DNA from: Paraburkholderia sp. PGU19
GTDB lineage: Bacteria; Pseudomonadota; Gammaproteobacteria; Burkholderiales; Burkholderiaceae
Direction: 5' to 3'
Assembly (NCBI RefSeq): GCF_013426915.1
Contig: NZ_AP023181.1
Location: 2,316,792 to 2,380,791 of the forward strand
DNA: 64,000 nt
In this document: positions 17,719 through 27,360 of the stretch, piece by piece
Position numbering within the stretch: position 1 is the stretch's first letter
Layout: the number at the start of each line of letters is the position of its first letter
The notes under the pieces: generated by a model
What the model was told of the DNA's origin: nothing
Seen by the model: the letters and a program-made list of their open reading frames with translations, nothing else
The model's database searches: none
Program-made: the position numbers and the translations under genes

Positions 17719-18580
17719 CGACAACGCAATACTGTCAGGCTGCACAGGTGATTGATCCTTCGCCTTCAGCCTGGCGTTGCGGCGTTCAACTTCGGAAGCC
17801 TTTACTTGGCAAGCTATGCAAAGGCCATTACCCGAGTGTATTCCCTAAAACCTTAGATTAAGCTTAAGAAGATATACTTTTTCGAACATTTTAATGTTTG
17901 ATCTTATTTTTCAATCTGGAATTGAATCATTCATTAATTTCATTAAATTCGAAATGTTCCGTTTTGACGTCTGATCGTTTCAGCGAATGAACGCGATGCC
18001 AGGCGTTTTCCCTTACATCATGTATTTTTCTCCGAACATTTCTCTTTTTTCACCGCTATTCTCGCTTTCCATTTCATAACCAAGGCTTACAGCGCTGACA
18101 ATTCTAATTCCCGTGCCCGATCCGAAGATCGACGCACCGCAGATCCTTGTGCCTTGCCGCATTTGTTCCTCCACGTCTTCACGATCAAGCACGACGTTCT
18201 ATACCCACGTCAGCGATATAAGCGAATGCGGCATTGCAGCGCGATTGGTATTTCTGGTCGATTTGTATCGCTTCTCATTGTTATTTCTGATTTTCGACGC
18301 GCGCTCAATCTTACGAAAACATCAATCCGGGTCGATATGAATATTTCGTATTCCATACGTTCATTCAAATCTCTGAATAGAAACTATCAATTTATTTTCT
18401 GTGCATTATTTCCGCCCATTCCTCATCCTTACCACTGGAACGAAGCACTGCATCAAGCCGCTTCGACTAAATGGATGACGTGAGCCCACGTGTGTGATGA
18501 ATCATCGAGGCGCTCCAGTAGATCCCGTGCAGCACTCAAGTTTTTCCCCACCTGTTTTTGCCGCTCAAAGGAGCCGACTG
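17719..18580 (+). other. Long A/T-rich non-coding stretch
   Basis: 862 bases. About 17830-18110 and 18290-18420 are strikingly A/T-rich compared with the rest of the window, with runs such as TTAATTTCATTAAATTC. Small open frames exist (for example 18154-18483) but lack a ribosome binding site, family resemblance and G/C-rich third positions. It may hold the promoter of the lipoprotein gene at 18581, decayed foreign DNA, or an unrecognised RNA. Confidence 0.5.
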
Positions 18581-19726
18581 ATGAAAAAACCTTTATTGGC
18601 CTTCCTGCTCGTTGCGACAGCCGTAATCGCCGGATGCGGCGGCTCAGACAACTCGACTCCGACTCCGGCGTCATCGACACTCGCCCCCACGCCGTCCAGG
18701 CTGCTGACGAACATTGCCGTACCCAATGCCAAGACACCCGCGTTTAGCTTCGATATCGGCTACACGGAAGCGGGCAAGTACTATCTGGCGGATCGAAATA
18801 ACAAAGCCGTCGATGTCTTCGATACGAAATCGAATACGCTGATCGCGCAGATTCAAGGAAGTTTTACCGGTGCAGGCGCGAGTACGGATGCGTCCGGGCC
18901 TGACGGCATCGTGGGTGTGACAGGAATGAATACGCTGTATGTGGGCGACGTAGATTCCGTGAAGATCGTCGATACGTCCGCGATGAAAACGGTCAAGACG
19001 ATTCCAATCAGTACATCAGGCTCGCGCGTCGATGAAGGCTGCTACGATCCCGACGATCATCTCATCATGTTCGCGAGCCCTGGCGATACACCGCCGTACG
19101 TGACTTTCATTTCGACCACGACGCAAGCCGTCGTATCGAAACTGGTCTTCACTGGCTCATCGGGACTGGAAGCTTGCACGTACGACTCATCCTCAAAGAA
19201 TTTCCTGATCAATAACGATGGAACGGCGGCCAACCCGGACGGCGAACTCGACGTCATCACCGCCGCTTCCGTCACGTCAGGTACGCCCACTGTCAGCAAG
19301 TCCTTTCCGCTCGGCAAATGTGGACCCACTGGCATTGCGCTCGGTCCTAACGGCGATGTGCTGATTGGTTGCGATCCGTCTGCGGGGAGTCCGCTGATCA
19401 CGTTGATTCTCGATCGCAACACGGGTTCCCAGCTCGCATCGGTACCGTTCGGCGGAACGGACCAGGTCACCTACGATCCGACGTCGAACCGCTACTTCTT
19501 GCCAGCGCGCCATTGGGTGACGAGCGGCACGGCGGCGGCATCGGGTTTCACGCCGCAAATGGGTGTGATCGACGGGGCGACGCGCAAGCTGCTCTACACC
19601 GTCGCGGTGGGAAGCGGCGCGCACTCGGTTGCCGTCGATAGCGACCTCGGTCAGGTCTATGTGCCGTTCCAGGCAGGCGCCGGAGCGTTCCCGAATGGTG
19701 GAGTTTCGGTTTTCGCCACGAAGTAG
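18581..19726 (+). CDS. Lipoprotein with YncE-like beta-propeller
   Basis: 381 residues from ATG at 18581 after AAAGGAG. The lipobox is VIAGC with Cys near residue 19, followed by a Ser/Thr/Pro linker (GSDNSTPTPASSTLAPTPS). The rest shows repeated propeller-blade units such as YYLADRNNKAVDVFDTKSNT, TLYVGDVDSVKIVDTSAM and GVIDGATRKLLYTVAVGSGA, which resemble YVTN/YncE repeats that bind ligands or partners outside the cytoplasm. A strong terminator follows at 19780. No enzymatic motif is seen. Confidence 0.85.
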   Translation: MKKPLLAFLLVATAVIAGCGGSDNSTPTPASSTLAPTPSRLLTNIAVPNAKTPAFSFDIGYTEAGKYYLADRNNKAVDVFDTKSNTLIAQIQGSFTGAGASTDASGPDGIVGVTGMNTLYVGDVDSVKIVDTSAMKTVKTIPISTSGSRVDEGCYDPDDHLIMFASPGDTPPYVTFISTTTQAVVSKLVFTGSSGLEACTYDSSSKNFLINNDGTAANPDGELDVITAASVTSGTPTVSKSFPLGKCGPTGIALGPNGDVLIGCDPSAGSPLITLILDRNTGSQLASVPFGGTDQVTYDPTSNRYFLPARHWVTSGTAAASGFTPQMGVIDGATRKLLYTVAVGSGAHSVAVDSDLGQVYVPFQAGAGAFPNGGVSVFATK

Positions 19727-19779
19727 TCGGCTCATCGTATTGGTGACCTTTGCACGAGACTTCGGTCGTCGCAGTGCTC

Positions 19780-19815
19780 AGCCAGCGGACAAGACATTGT
19801 CGGCTGGCTTTTTTC
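19780..19815 (+). terminator. Strong Rho-independent terminator after the lipoprotein gene
   Basis: AGCCAGC (19780-19786) pairs with GCTGGCT (19803-19809). An inner stem GACAA/TTGTC (19788-19792 with 19797-19801) closes on a four-base loop, and a T-tract follows at 19809-19814. Confidence 0.85.
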
Positions 19816-20003
19816 ACTTCACTAACAAAAAAACCATATCGATGATTGCCCCGCTTCTTCTGCGCCCGGATCGCCGATTGTGCCGGTATGTTCAAGCGTC
19901 GTCTCTCTTCGGCTCATGGCTATTGACTACCGGAGCAAAAAAGCGGAGCGTGTCTCTCTGGCATTAGGTTCGCTGTTGTCTCGATCAGACTCCCGAGGTG
20001 ACC

Positions 20004-20800
20004 ATGTGGATCTTCCGCGTCGATGAACCGCGTCTCGGGGTCATCCGTATTCGAGAATGGCGCCGCCGCGCGCGCTACACGATCAGCCTTCTCGTGCTGC
20101 TGCTCTGCGGCACCGTCACTGGGTTGGTCGCCTGGATCAGTCCAGTACCTCTTTCCCCAACAAAATGTTTACGGCCCTATGGGATGGGGTCAACCTCGTC
20201 ACGACACTCGGAGCCTTCAGCGAGTTCAATCAGCCTCAAAAGACCTTCATGCTGCTGGCCATGATCGCGACACTGCTGATCGGCGGATTCGCGGTTTCGA
20301 GGCTCACGGGGATGTTGTCAGGGGACGACGTGATGGTTTATCGGGAGAACAGGGTGATGGAACACAAACTCGAACGACTCGCCAATCATGTCGTGGTCGT
20401 TGGATTCCATTCGCTAGGAGAGTTGGTCGCAAAACGCCTGCATGAAGCGGGAGAGACCGTACTCGTCCTCGTGGGCGATCAGGATCAGGCCGACCGGGCT
20501 GCCGATAGCGGCCACATGGTCGTGCTCGGCTCGCCGAATGCGTTCGACGACGTGCTCAAGCGTGCACGCCTGGACAGCGCCAAGGCCATGGTCGTGACGA
20601 CACCCGACAGCAACAACAATCTCGCCATCACCTTGCTGGCCCATGCGCTGAACGCTTCGCTCGCGATTGCAGTACCCAGCGAAAACCCTTTGAGACAGAG
20701 GTTGTTCGAAAGCGCGGGTGCATCCAACGTAGTCATAGCCGATGACATCATCGCCAATGCGCTGATCAGTAGGCTTACAACAGCAGTGGAGGCGACATGA
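20004..20800 (+). pseudogene. RCK/TrkA-N ion-channel-like membrane protein, frameshifted
   Basis: The first frame from ATG 20004 (MWIFRVDEPRLGVIRIREWR) gives a basic N-terminus and one membrane helix ending at LVAW. Family similarity then continues in the -1 frame (DQSSTSFPNKMFTALWDGVN) from about 20135. One extra G in CTGGATC (20132-20138) restores a 265-residue protein. After a pore-like region and a second helix (FMLLAMIATLLIGGFAVSRL) comes an RCK NAD-binding domain (VVVVGFHSLGELVAKRLHEA, MVVLGSPNAFDDVL, AKAMVVTTPDSNNNLAITLL). The pore segment reads LVTTLGAF where a potassium channel has TTVGYG, so selectivity is doubtful even if the frame is intact. Its stop overlaps the SulP start (ATGA), implying a coupled pair. 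Confidence 0.7.
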
Positions 20801-22536
20801 AACCCGTAGCACCGCCGCCGTCTCATCTGCATCACATGCCTTTCCTGCAGGGGCTTCTGCCCGTCAATCCCGCGCAACTGCCGCACGACATCGTCGCCGG
20901 GATTACGCTGGCGGCACTCGGCATTCCCGAGGTGATGGGATACACGAAGATTGCCGGCACGCCCACGGTCACGGGCCTTTATACGATTTTGCTGCCGCTT
21001 GTGGCGTTCGTGGTCTTTGGTGCGTCGCGTCAACTGGTCGTCGCTGCGGACTCCGCGACAGCCGCTATTCTCGCGGGTACGCTGACGGCCGTCGCCGCGT
21101 TGGGCAGCAAGGAGTATGTCTACCTGACGAGTACTGTCGCCGTGACGGTTGCCGTGATGCTGGTGATCGCGCGCGTCTTTCGTCTGGGTTTTCTGGCCGA
21201 CTTTCTTTCGCGCAGCGCGTTGATCGGTTTCCTGACGGGCGTGGGCGTCCAGGTCGCGGCAGGCGAACTGGCTGGGCTGATCGGACTCGCGAAGCAGGGA
21301 CACGGCCCGTTGATGCAGATCGTGTCCGTGTTTGAGCGCGTCGCTGAGGCGAACTATCAGACTACAGTGCTTTCGATTGCCGTCCTTGTCGTGATCATCG
21401 GTTGCAAGCGTATCGCGCCGCACGCACCCGGTGCGCTGATCGCCGTGATCGGTTCCATCGTGGCAAGCGGCGTGTTCAATTTCGCCGGCCGTGGTATCGC
21501 TGTAACGGGTGAGGTGCCTGGCGGGCTCCCGTCGCTGTTCCTGCCACCGTTGCATATGGGCGAGATCAACCAGGTACTGGTGACAGCCGGCTCGTGCTTC
21601 ATCGTCATCATCGCTCAGAGCGCGGCGACAGCACGCGCGTACGCCAACCGCTACAACGAAAAGGGTGACGACAATGCAGACATCATCGGGCTCGCTGCAG
21701 CGAACGCAGCAGCGGCGTTCACGGGCACTTTCGTCGTGAACGGCAGTCCGACCAAGACCGAGATGGTCGACGATGCAGGCGGCCGCACTCAAGTCGCCCA
21801 TCTGACAACGGCCGTCATCGTGCTGCTGGTGCTGCTATTTCTCACGAGGCCGCTGAGTTTTCTGCCTGCCGCCGTATTGTCGGCCATCGTCTTCATGATC
21901 GGCGTGAAGCTGGTCGACGTGAAGGGCATGACCGAATTGTTTCGCATGCAGAAGGATGAATTCGTCGTCGCGTTGCTGACGGCGGGCGTGGTCGTGTTTG
22001 TCGATGTGATGCACGGCATTCTCGCTGCAGTCGTGCTTTCGCTGATCGCGCATGCGAGGCATAGCTATCGCTTGCGCACACGTGTATTGACGCGCGGTCC
22101 TGCCAGCCACTGGGTCGCGCATCATGTCGAGCCGAATCTGCTCGCGGCGCCTGGCATCGTCGTGTACCGCTTCGAAGCGGATCTGTTCTACGCGAACACC
22201 GGCCGCTTCACGGAAGAAGTGCTGAAGCTCGTCAACGACGCGAGTGAGCCGTTGCGCTGGGTGGTGATCGACGCAACGGAGATCAACAATATCGACTACA
22301 CAGCGGGCAAGAAATTGGTGCAGTTGGGTGAAGAACTGGACAAGCGTGGAGTGGGCATCGCCACGGTCGCGCTTCCGACGGGTGTGCGGCATGAACTCGA
22401 CCGGTACAAGGCGCTGCGAGCGAATGGCGCGCATCGCGAGATATTCGCGACAGTGGACGCCGCCGTCGAGGCACTCCGCGATTTCTCGCCACCTGCACCA
22501 GCACCTGCACCTTCACCGGGTGCAAAACGGAAATGA
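20797..22536 (+). CDS. SulP-family anion transporter with STAS domain
   Basis: 579 residues, start codon overlapping the stop of the preceding gene. The membrane part (residues about 20-420) has the SulP signature region ITLAALGIPEVMGYTKIAGT, then PTVTGLYTILLP and the NGSPTKTEMVDDAGG region. The C-terminal STAS domain (about 440-560; FEADLFYANTGRFTEEVLKL, VVIDATEINNIDYTAGKKL) is regulatory. The chain ends in a Pro/Ala tail (PPAPAPAPSPG). SulP proteins move sulfate, bicarbonate, dicarboxylates or other anions. Coupling to an RCK-domain protein may link anion flux to nucleotide or redox state; that is inference. Confidence 0.92.
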   Translation: MKPVAPPPSHLHHMPFLQGLLPVNPAQLPHDIVAGITLAALGIPEVMGYTKIAGTPTVTGLYTILLPLVAFVVFGASRQLVVAADSATAAILAGTLTAVAALGSKEYVYLTSTVAVTVAVMLVIARVFRLGFLADFLSRSALIGFLTGVGVQVAAGELAGLIGLAKQGHGPLMQIVSVFERVAEANYQTTVLSIAVLVVIIGCKRIAPHAPGALIAVIGSIVASGVFNFAGRGIAVTGEVPGGLPSLFLPPLHMGEINQVLVTAGSCFIVIIAQSAATARAYANRYNEKGDDNADIIGLAAANAAAAFTGTFVVNGSPTKTEMVDDAGGRTQVAHLTTAVIVLLVLLFLTRPLSFLPAAVLSAIVFMIGVKLVDVKGMTELFRMQKDEFVVALLTAGVVVFVDVMHGILAAVVLSLIAHARHSYRLRTRVLTRGPASHWVAHHVEPNLLAAPGIVVYRFEADLFYANTGRFTEEVLKLVNDASEPLRWVVIDATEINNIDYTAGKKLVQLGEELDKRGVGIATVALPTGVRHELDRYKALRANGAHREIFATVDAAVEALRDFSPPAPAPAPSPGAKRK

Positions 22537-22592
22537 AGCAAAGCCAACTGACGCATGTTCGATTCGACCTGAAGACGAAAGAGGGGTGATGT

Positions 22593-24047
22593 GTGTCTGA
22601 TTCCGCCGCCGAAAAGCGCACCAAACCCGACACGGATCGCGCTGATCCTGGGACACTGGCGCTGCAGGAAGATCCGTCCGCGCTGTTTGGAGGGCGTGGT
22701 TCGCTAGCTGCTCGCGTCGCGCAGGGCAAGGCGGCGCGCAGTAAAGTGCCGCGCGAAAAGCTGGCAGATTGCAAGATTGCAGATCGCGATCCCATCGCGC
22801 TGCTCGATGCTTCGAATGTGGGCCGGGTGCCGGAACTGATACCCATCCGCTACGGGCGGATGATCGCGGGTCCGTTCTCGTTCTACAGGGGGGCGGCGCC
22901 GCTGATGGCGCACGATCTGTCGAAGCTGCCGCATTCGGACATCATCGTGCAATTGGGGGGTGATGCACATCTGGCGAATTTCGGATTGTTCGCGAGCCCG
23001 GAGCGGCGAATTCTCTTCGGTCCCAACGACTTCGACGAGACGCTGCCGGGCCCATTCGACTGGGATGTGCGCAGGCTTGCCGCATCATTCGTGATCGCTG
23101 CGCGTGAACGCGGATTCGCCCTGCGTGACCAGCGCGGCGTGGTGCGTCGGCTGTGCGAAACCTTCCGGCAACGGCTCGCCGAGTTCAGCCGCATGGACAC
23201 GCTCGACGTCTGGTACTACCAGTTCAAGGCGGCGAGCATGCTGGCCATTGCCGATTCGATGGTGGAACGCAGGAAAGAACTGGCCGTCATCGACAAGGCG
23301 AGGCAACAGTCGTCGCGTTCCGTGATGACGCATGCAACCGAGCTTGTCAACGGCAAGCTGCGCATCAAGGACGTGCCTCCGCTCGTGTACCACATCCCAC
23401 TGGAGAGCCCGCACGATCATAAACAGTACGATGCGATGGTACGGCGTTTCTTCGCCGACTACCGGCTAACGCTTCCCGATGACAGGCGCGCACTGTTCGA
23501 TCGCTATGAACTGGTGGATGTCGCTATTCGCGTCGTAGGCATCGGGTCGGTGGGAACGCGTTGCTACGAGGCGCTTTTCATGGCCGACGGACAATGCCCG
23601 CTGTTCCTTCAACTCAAGGAGGCGCGGGCTTCTGTGCTGGAGGGTTACGTGCCGCCCAGCCGCTATCCCAATCACGGCCAGCGTGTAGTGAACGGGCAGC
23701 GTCTGCTGCAGTCGGCCAGCGATATTTTTCTCGGGTGGTCGAAGATGCGCCACACGGGCAACGACTTTTATGTCCGGCAGTTGCGCGACATGAAGGGCGC
23801 ATTCGACTTTTCCACCTTCGACGTCGGAGACCTCGGTGAGTATGCGGTTTCCTGCGCTCATGCGTTGGCTCATTCCATGGCGAAAGCGGGCGACCCCGCG
23901 TTGCTCAGTGGATATCTCGGTAAGTCGGATACATTCGACGAAGCCATCATGCGATTCGCACTAGCTTACGCAGAACAGAATGAGGCTGACTGGACGACTC
24001 TGAAAGCAGCAGTCAAAGCGGGACGTATTCAGGTCATTCGTGAATGA
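22593..24047 (+). CDS. DUF2252 family protein
   Basis: 484 residues from GTG at 22593, six bases after GAGGGG. The family pattern is clear: RMIAGPFSFYRGAAPLMAHD, GDAHLANFGLFASPERRILF, NDFDETLPGPFDWDVRRLAA, then GIGSVGTRCYEALF and LFLQLKEARASVL. The GDAHLxNFG and NDFDE motifs recall the catalytic loop and metal-binding Asp of aminoglycoside-phosphotransferase/kinase-like folds, so a phosphotransferase role is possible, but no activity is established that I know of. It lies 57 bases after the SulP gene in the same orientation and is probably part of that operon. Confidence 0.88.
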   Translation: MSDSAAEKRTKPDTDRADPGTLALQEDPSALFGGRGSLAARVAQGKAARSKVPREKLADCKIADRDPIALLDASNVGRVPELIPIRYGRMIAGPFSFYRGAAPLMAHDLSKLPHSDIIVQLGGDAHLANFGLFASPERRILFGPNDFDETLPGPFDWDVRRLAASFVIAARERGFALRDQRGVVRRLCETFRQRLAEFSRMDTLDVWYYQFKAASMLAIADSMVERRKELAVIDKARQQSSRSVMTHATELVNGKLRIKDVPPLVYHIPLESPHDHKQYDAMVRRFFADYRLTLPDDRRALFDRYELVDVAIRVVGIGSVGTRCYEALFMADGQCPLFLQLKEARASVLEGYVPPSRYPNHGQRVVNGQRLLQSASDIFLGWSKMRHTGNDFYVRQLRDMKGAFDFSTFDVGDLGEYAVSCAHALAHSMAKAGDPALLSGYLGKSDTFDEAIMRFALAYAEQNEADWTTLKAAVKAGRIQVIRE

Positions 24048-24124
24048 GGTTAGTCGCGGCGTTGCGCTCATGGTTATCACCTGGCTGGATCTCGAGCGTT
24101 TGCATCTGACCGGTAGATCGATCG

Positions 24125-24931
24125 CTATTCCAGCGTCCGTATCGAGTTGCTGATACCTCTCGCGCAGTCGATAACGGCAGGGGCGAGCTTCTGACGCGCG
24201 TCTTCGAAAGTCCATCTGCTTGTGGGCGCAACCACATGCACGGCTGCAACGGGACGCCCCTGGCTGCCGACCACGGGCGCCGCGATCGACATATCGCCGA
24301 TGAACAGTTCCTCGCGGTTCGTCGCATAACCATGCTGGCGCGCTTCGGTGAGCCGCTCGCCGAGCGCAGCGAGGTCCGTCACCGTGTTCGCCGTGAATGA
24401 GATCCGGTTCATCTGTTCCAGACGCACGAGCGCTTCTTCCACGGGCAATGCGCTCAGATACGCGCGCCCACTGCCCGTGCAATACATGGGGATGCGACTG
24501 CCGATGGGCATGTGGATCGGCACAAACTTCGTCGACACGAAGCGTGACACGTAGACCATCTCGTCGTCGTCGGGCTCGGTCAGGTTCGTCGTTTCGCCCG
24601 TGATGTTGGTGAGTTCCGACAGGAATGGATTGGCGACGTCGATCAACGTGTCGGCGGCGAGATAGTTGAAGCCGATCTGCATCACGCGCGGCGTGAGCTG
24701 ATAGCGGCGCGTCAACGGGTGTTTGCGGATATAGCCGAGTTTTTCGAGCGTGTAGACCATCCGCTGCGCCGAACTTTTCGACATCGACGCGGCATCCGCG
24801 ACTTCAGCCAGCGTCATCGTGCGACGTTTCGCGCTAAACGCGCGCAGCACGTTCAAACCCTTTTCCAGCGATTGATTGAAGAGCAGGTCGGGGCCGTTTC
24901 CGGCGGCGCTGTCGGAAGGCGAAAGATCCAT
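24125..24931 (-). CDS. IclR-family transcriptional regulator
   Basis: 268 residues. The N-terminal winged HTH (SLEKGLNVLRAFSAKRRTMT, DAASMSKSSAQRMVYTLEKL) is followed by the IclR effector domain (GSRIPMYCTGSGRAYLSALP, REELFIGDMSIAAPVVGSQG). It is divergent from the ABC transporter/oxidase operon starting at 25095, with an inverted repeat in between, and most likely controls that operon in response to its amino-acid or amine substrate. Confidence 0.92.
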   Translation of the reverse strand: MDLSPSDSAAGNGPDLLFNQSLEKGLNVLRAFSAKRRTMTLAEVADAASMSKSSAQRMVYTLEKLGYIRKHPLTRRYQLTPRVMQIGFNYLAADTLIDVANPFLSELTNITGETTNLTEPDDDEMVYVSRFVSTKFVPIHMPIGSRIPMYCTGSGRAYLSALPVEEALVRLEQMNRISFTANTVTDLAALGERLTEARQHGYATNREELFIGDMSIAAPVVGSQGRPVAAVHVVAPTSRWTFEDARQKLAPAVIDCARGISNSIRTLE

Positions 24932-24968
24932 CGTCGTCTCAATGGTGAACTCGATATCGCATCATAGC

Positions 24969-24985
24969 GTATCGCATATCGATAC
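24969..24985. promoter_or_regulatory. Candidate IclR operator (inverted repeat)
   Basis: GTATCG (24969-24974) and CGATAC (24980-24985) form a perfect inverted repeat with a five-base spacer. It lies in the A/T-rich 163-base gap between the divergent IclR gene and the transporter operon. Binding by the neighbouring IclR protein is inferred from position. Confidence 0.45.
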
Positions 24986-25094
24986 ACAAAAATCTCTTTG
25001 CGATTTTTTTGATTCGATTATCATGATTTCGCGGTCACAAAACCAAATCCGCCAGCGGTCGCACTGACGCGCCGGCTCCCGTCTGGAGATATGC

Positions 25095-25865
25095 ATGGTT
25101 ACGTTTGCCAAACGCTTCACCCTGTTTGCTGCTGGTCTCGCTGCCTGTTTCGCGATTTCGTCGGGTGCCGCGCGCGCCGCCGAGCCTGTCTACAAGGTAG
25201 GCGCAACGGCCACGGGTGTGCCGTTCACGTTCCTCGACATCAAGACGAATTCGATCCAGGGGATGATGGTCGATGCCGTCACCGCCGCAGGGCGCGCGGC
25301 CGGCTTCAAGGTCGAAGTGCAGCAAAACGTGTTCTCGGCGCTGATTCCGTCACTGACCACGCAGAAGATCGACATCATTTCCGCGGCGATGCTCAAGACG
25401 CCGGCGCGCCAGCAGATCGTCGATTTCTCCGACACCGTCTATTCATATGGCGAAGGCCTGGTCGTCAAAGCGGACGACAAAGGCCACTACACGTCGATGG
25501 ACGACCTCAAGGGCGAGGTAGTGGGTGCGCAAGTCGGCACCGCGTTCGTCGATGCGCTGAACAAGAAGGGCATTTTCAAGGAAGTGCGCACCTACGATTC
25601 CGTCGCGGACATCATGCGCGACGTCGCGCTCGGTCGTATCAAGGCGGGCTTCGCGGATCAGCCTATCGTCGCGTATCAGTTGCAGCAGGGCGCCAACACG
25701 CAGGTGCGGCTCGTGCCCGAATACCAGTCGGCAGTGAAGGGGCAAGTGTGCTTCATCGTGCGCAAGGGCGACACCGCAACGCTCGAGCAGCTCAATACCG
25801 CGATCAAAAAGATGAAGGCCGACGGCACGCTGCAGCAGATTCTGCAGAAGTGGCACATGATCTGA
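25095..25865 (+). CDS. Amino-acid ABC transporter substrate-binding protein (SBP_bac_3)
   Basis: 256 residues. Signal peptide MVTFAKRFTLFAAGLAACFA ends at an ARA-AEP-like site near residue 29. The mature part is a family-3 binding fold (VPFTFLDIKTNSIQGMMVDA, KIDIISAAMLKTPARQQIVD, ending KMKADGTLQQILQKWHMI). It is the first gene of the binding-protein, permease, ATPase, FAD-oxidase operon under the divergent IclR gene. ATG 25095 and the out-of-frame ATG 25091 share the site CTGGAG; only 25095 gives this protein. Confidence 0.92.
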   Translation: MVTFAKRFTLFAAGLAACFAISSGAARAAEPVYKVGATATGVPFTFLDIKTNSIQGMMVDAVTAAGRAAGFKVEVQQNVFSALIPSLTTQKIDIISAAMLKTPARQQIVDFSDTVYSYGEGLVVKADDKGHYTSMDDLKGEVVGAQVGTAFVDALNKKGIFKEVRTYDSVADIMRDVALGRIKAGFADQPIVAYQLQQGANTQVRLVPEYQSAVKGQVCFIVRKGDTATLEQLNTAIKKMKADGTLQQILQKWHMI

Positions 25866-25946
25866 ACGACACCGCGTATCGCTGCATTCGAACCTGTCCG
25901 CGTGTGAACGCACGCGGACGATCTGCCAAGCGTGTCAGGAGGCGCG

Positions 25947-26603
25947 ATGTTTTTGCAGAACGCAATCGACTTTCTGCCGATCCTGCTGAAGGGCGCAGTC
26001 ATCACTATCGAGATCACGGCCTGCGCATTCGTGCTCAGCTCGATTCTCGGTCTCGCGCTCGCGCTGCTGAAGGTGTCGCGTAATCGCGCGGCATCGACGT
26101 TCGGCAGTACCGTGATCAATCTGATCCGCGGGCTGCCCATCATCGTGCAGCTTTTCTATATCTATTTCGTGCTGCCCGACATGGGCGTGCAACTGTCGGC
26201 ATTTCAGGCGGGCGTGATCGGTCTGGGCATCGCGTATTCGGCGTATCAGGCGGAGAACTTCCGCGCGGGCATCGAGGCGATCGATCATGGACAGATTGAA
26301 GCTGCGCACGCGATCGGCATGCGGGGTCCGCTCATCATGCGGCGCGTGGTGCTGCCGCAGGCGTTCAGGATCGCGCTGCCGCCCTACGGCAACACGCTCG
26401 TGATGTTGCTGAAGGATTCGTCGGTAGCTTCGACGATTACCGTTGCCGAGATCACGCGCGCGGGGCAGCTGATTGCGTCGTCGACGTTCCAGAACATGAC
26501 CGTGTACACGCTCGTCGCGCTGCTCTATCTGGTGTTGAGCCTGCCGCTGATGTTCAGCGTCAACCAGCTTGGCAAGCGACTCGCCGTGAGGAAAAGTCGA
26601 TGA
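25947..26603 (+). CDS. Amino-acid ABC transporter permease
   Basis: 218 residues from ATG 25947, which follows AGGAGG by four or five bases. The HEQRO-type permease domain has [20 protein letters not shown] near the start, the [17 protein letters not shown] motif, and the EAA loop [20 protein letters not shown]. Five membrane helices are likely. The gene overlaps the ATPase start by four bases. Confidence 0.92.
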   Translation: MFLQNAIDFLPILLKGAVITIEITACAFVLSSILGLALALLKVSRNRAASTFGSTVINLIRGLPIIVQLFYIYFVLPDMGVQLSAFQAGVIGLGIAYSAYQAENFRAGIEAIDHGQIEAAHAIGMRGPLIMRRVVLPQAFRIALPPYGNTLVMLLKDSSVASTITVAEITRAGQLIASSTFQNMTVYTLVALLYLVLSLPLMFSVNQLGKRLAVRKSR

Positions 26604-27358
26604 TCGAGATCAACGGAATACACAAGCGCTTTCACAATCAGGAAGTGCTCAAAGGCGTGAGCCTGAGCGTGAAAGCAGGCGAAGTGGTGTGCCTGATCGG
26701 GCCGTCCGGTTCGGGTAAATCGACGGTGCTGCGCTGTATCAACGGCTTCGAAACCTATGATGCAGGCTCGATCACCATCGATGGCGTGCGTGTCGATGCG
26801 CACGCAAAGAACATCCACGAATTGCGCATGCGCGTGGGCATGGTGTTCCAGCGCTTCAATCTGTTCGCGCATCGCACGGCCCTCGAAAACGTGATGGAAG
26901 GGCCCGTGTACGTGCGCCGCACGCCTGTTGCGCAGGCTCGCGAGCAGGCTCGCCAGCTGCTCGACAAGGTGGGCCTGTCGCACCGGATGAATGCCTATCC
27001 GGCAGAGCTGTCGGGCGGACAGCAGCAACGTGTCGCAATTGCGCGTGCGCTCGCGATGGAGCCCGAAGCCTTGCTGTTCGACGAACCGACATCGGCGCTC
27101 GACCCGGAGCTTGTCGGCGAAGTGCTGAATGTGATGCGCTCGCTCGCACGGGACGGCATGACGATGGTGGTCGTCACACACGAAATGGCATTTGCGCGTG
27201 AAGTGGCCGATCGCGTGTGCTTCCTGCACGGCGGCACGATCTGCGAAACGGGTCCGGCGCGCGACGTGCTGACCGACCCGAAGCATCCGCGCACGCAGGA
27301 ATTCTTGCGACGTCTGCTTTCGTCCAGCGACGCTCACGTTACCGCCAACCAGAACTGA
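26600..27358 (+). CDS. Amino-acid ABC transporter ATP-binding protein
   Basis: 252 residues starting within ATGA of the permease stop. Walker [11 protein letters not shown]-loop [20 protein letters not shown], signature LSGGQQQR, Walker [12 protein letters not shown] and switch VVTHEMAFA are all intact. It belongs to the same GlnQ/HisP group as the ATPase at 4804-5595. The next gene begins two bases after its stop. Confidence 0.94.
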   Translation: MIEINGIHKRFHNQEVLKGVSLSVKAGEVVCLIGPSGSGKSTVLRCINGFETYDAGSITIDGVRVDAHAKNIHELRMRVGMVFQRFNLFAHRTALENVMEGPVYVRRTPVAQAREQARQLLDKVGLSHRMNAYPAELSGGQQQRVAIARALAMEPEALLFDEPTSALDPELVGEVLNVMRSLARDGMTMVVVTHEMAFAREVADRVCFLHGGTICETGPARDVLTDPKHPRTQEFLRRLLSSSDAHVTANQN

Positions 27359-27360
27359 AT

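Noticed and set aside
18113..18483. Small open frames in the A/T-rich stretch
   Set aside because: No ribosome binding site, no family resemblance, overlapping frames of equal quality.
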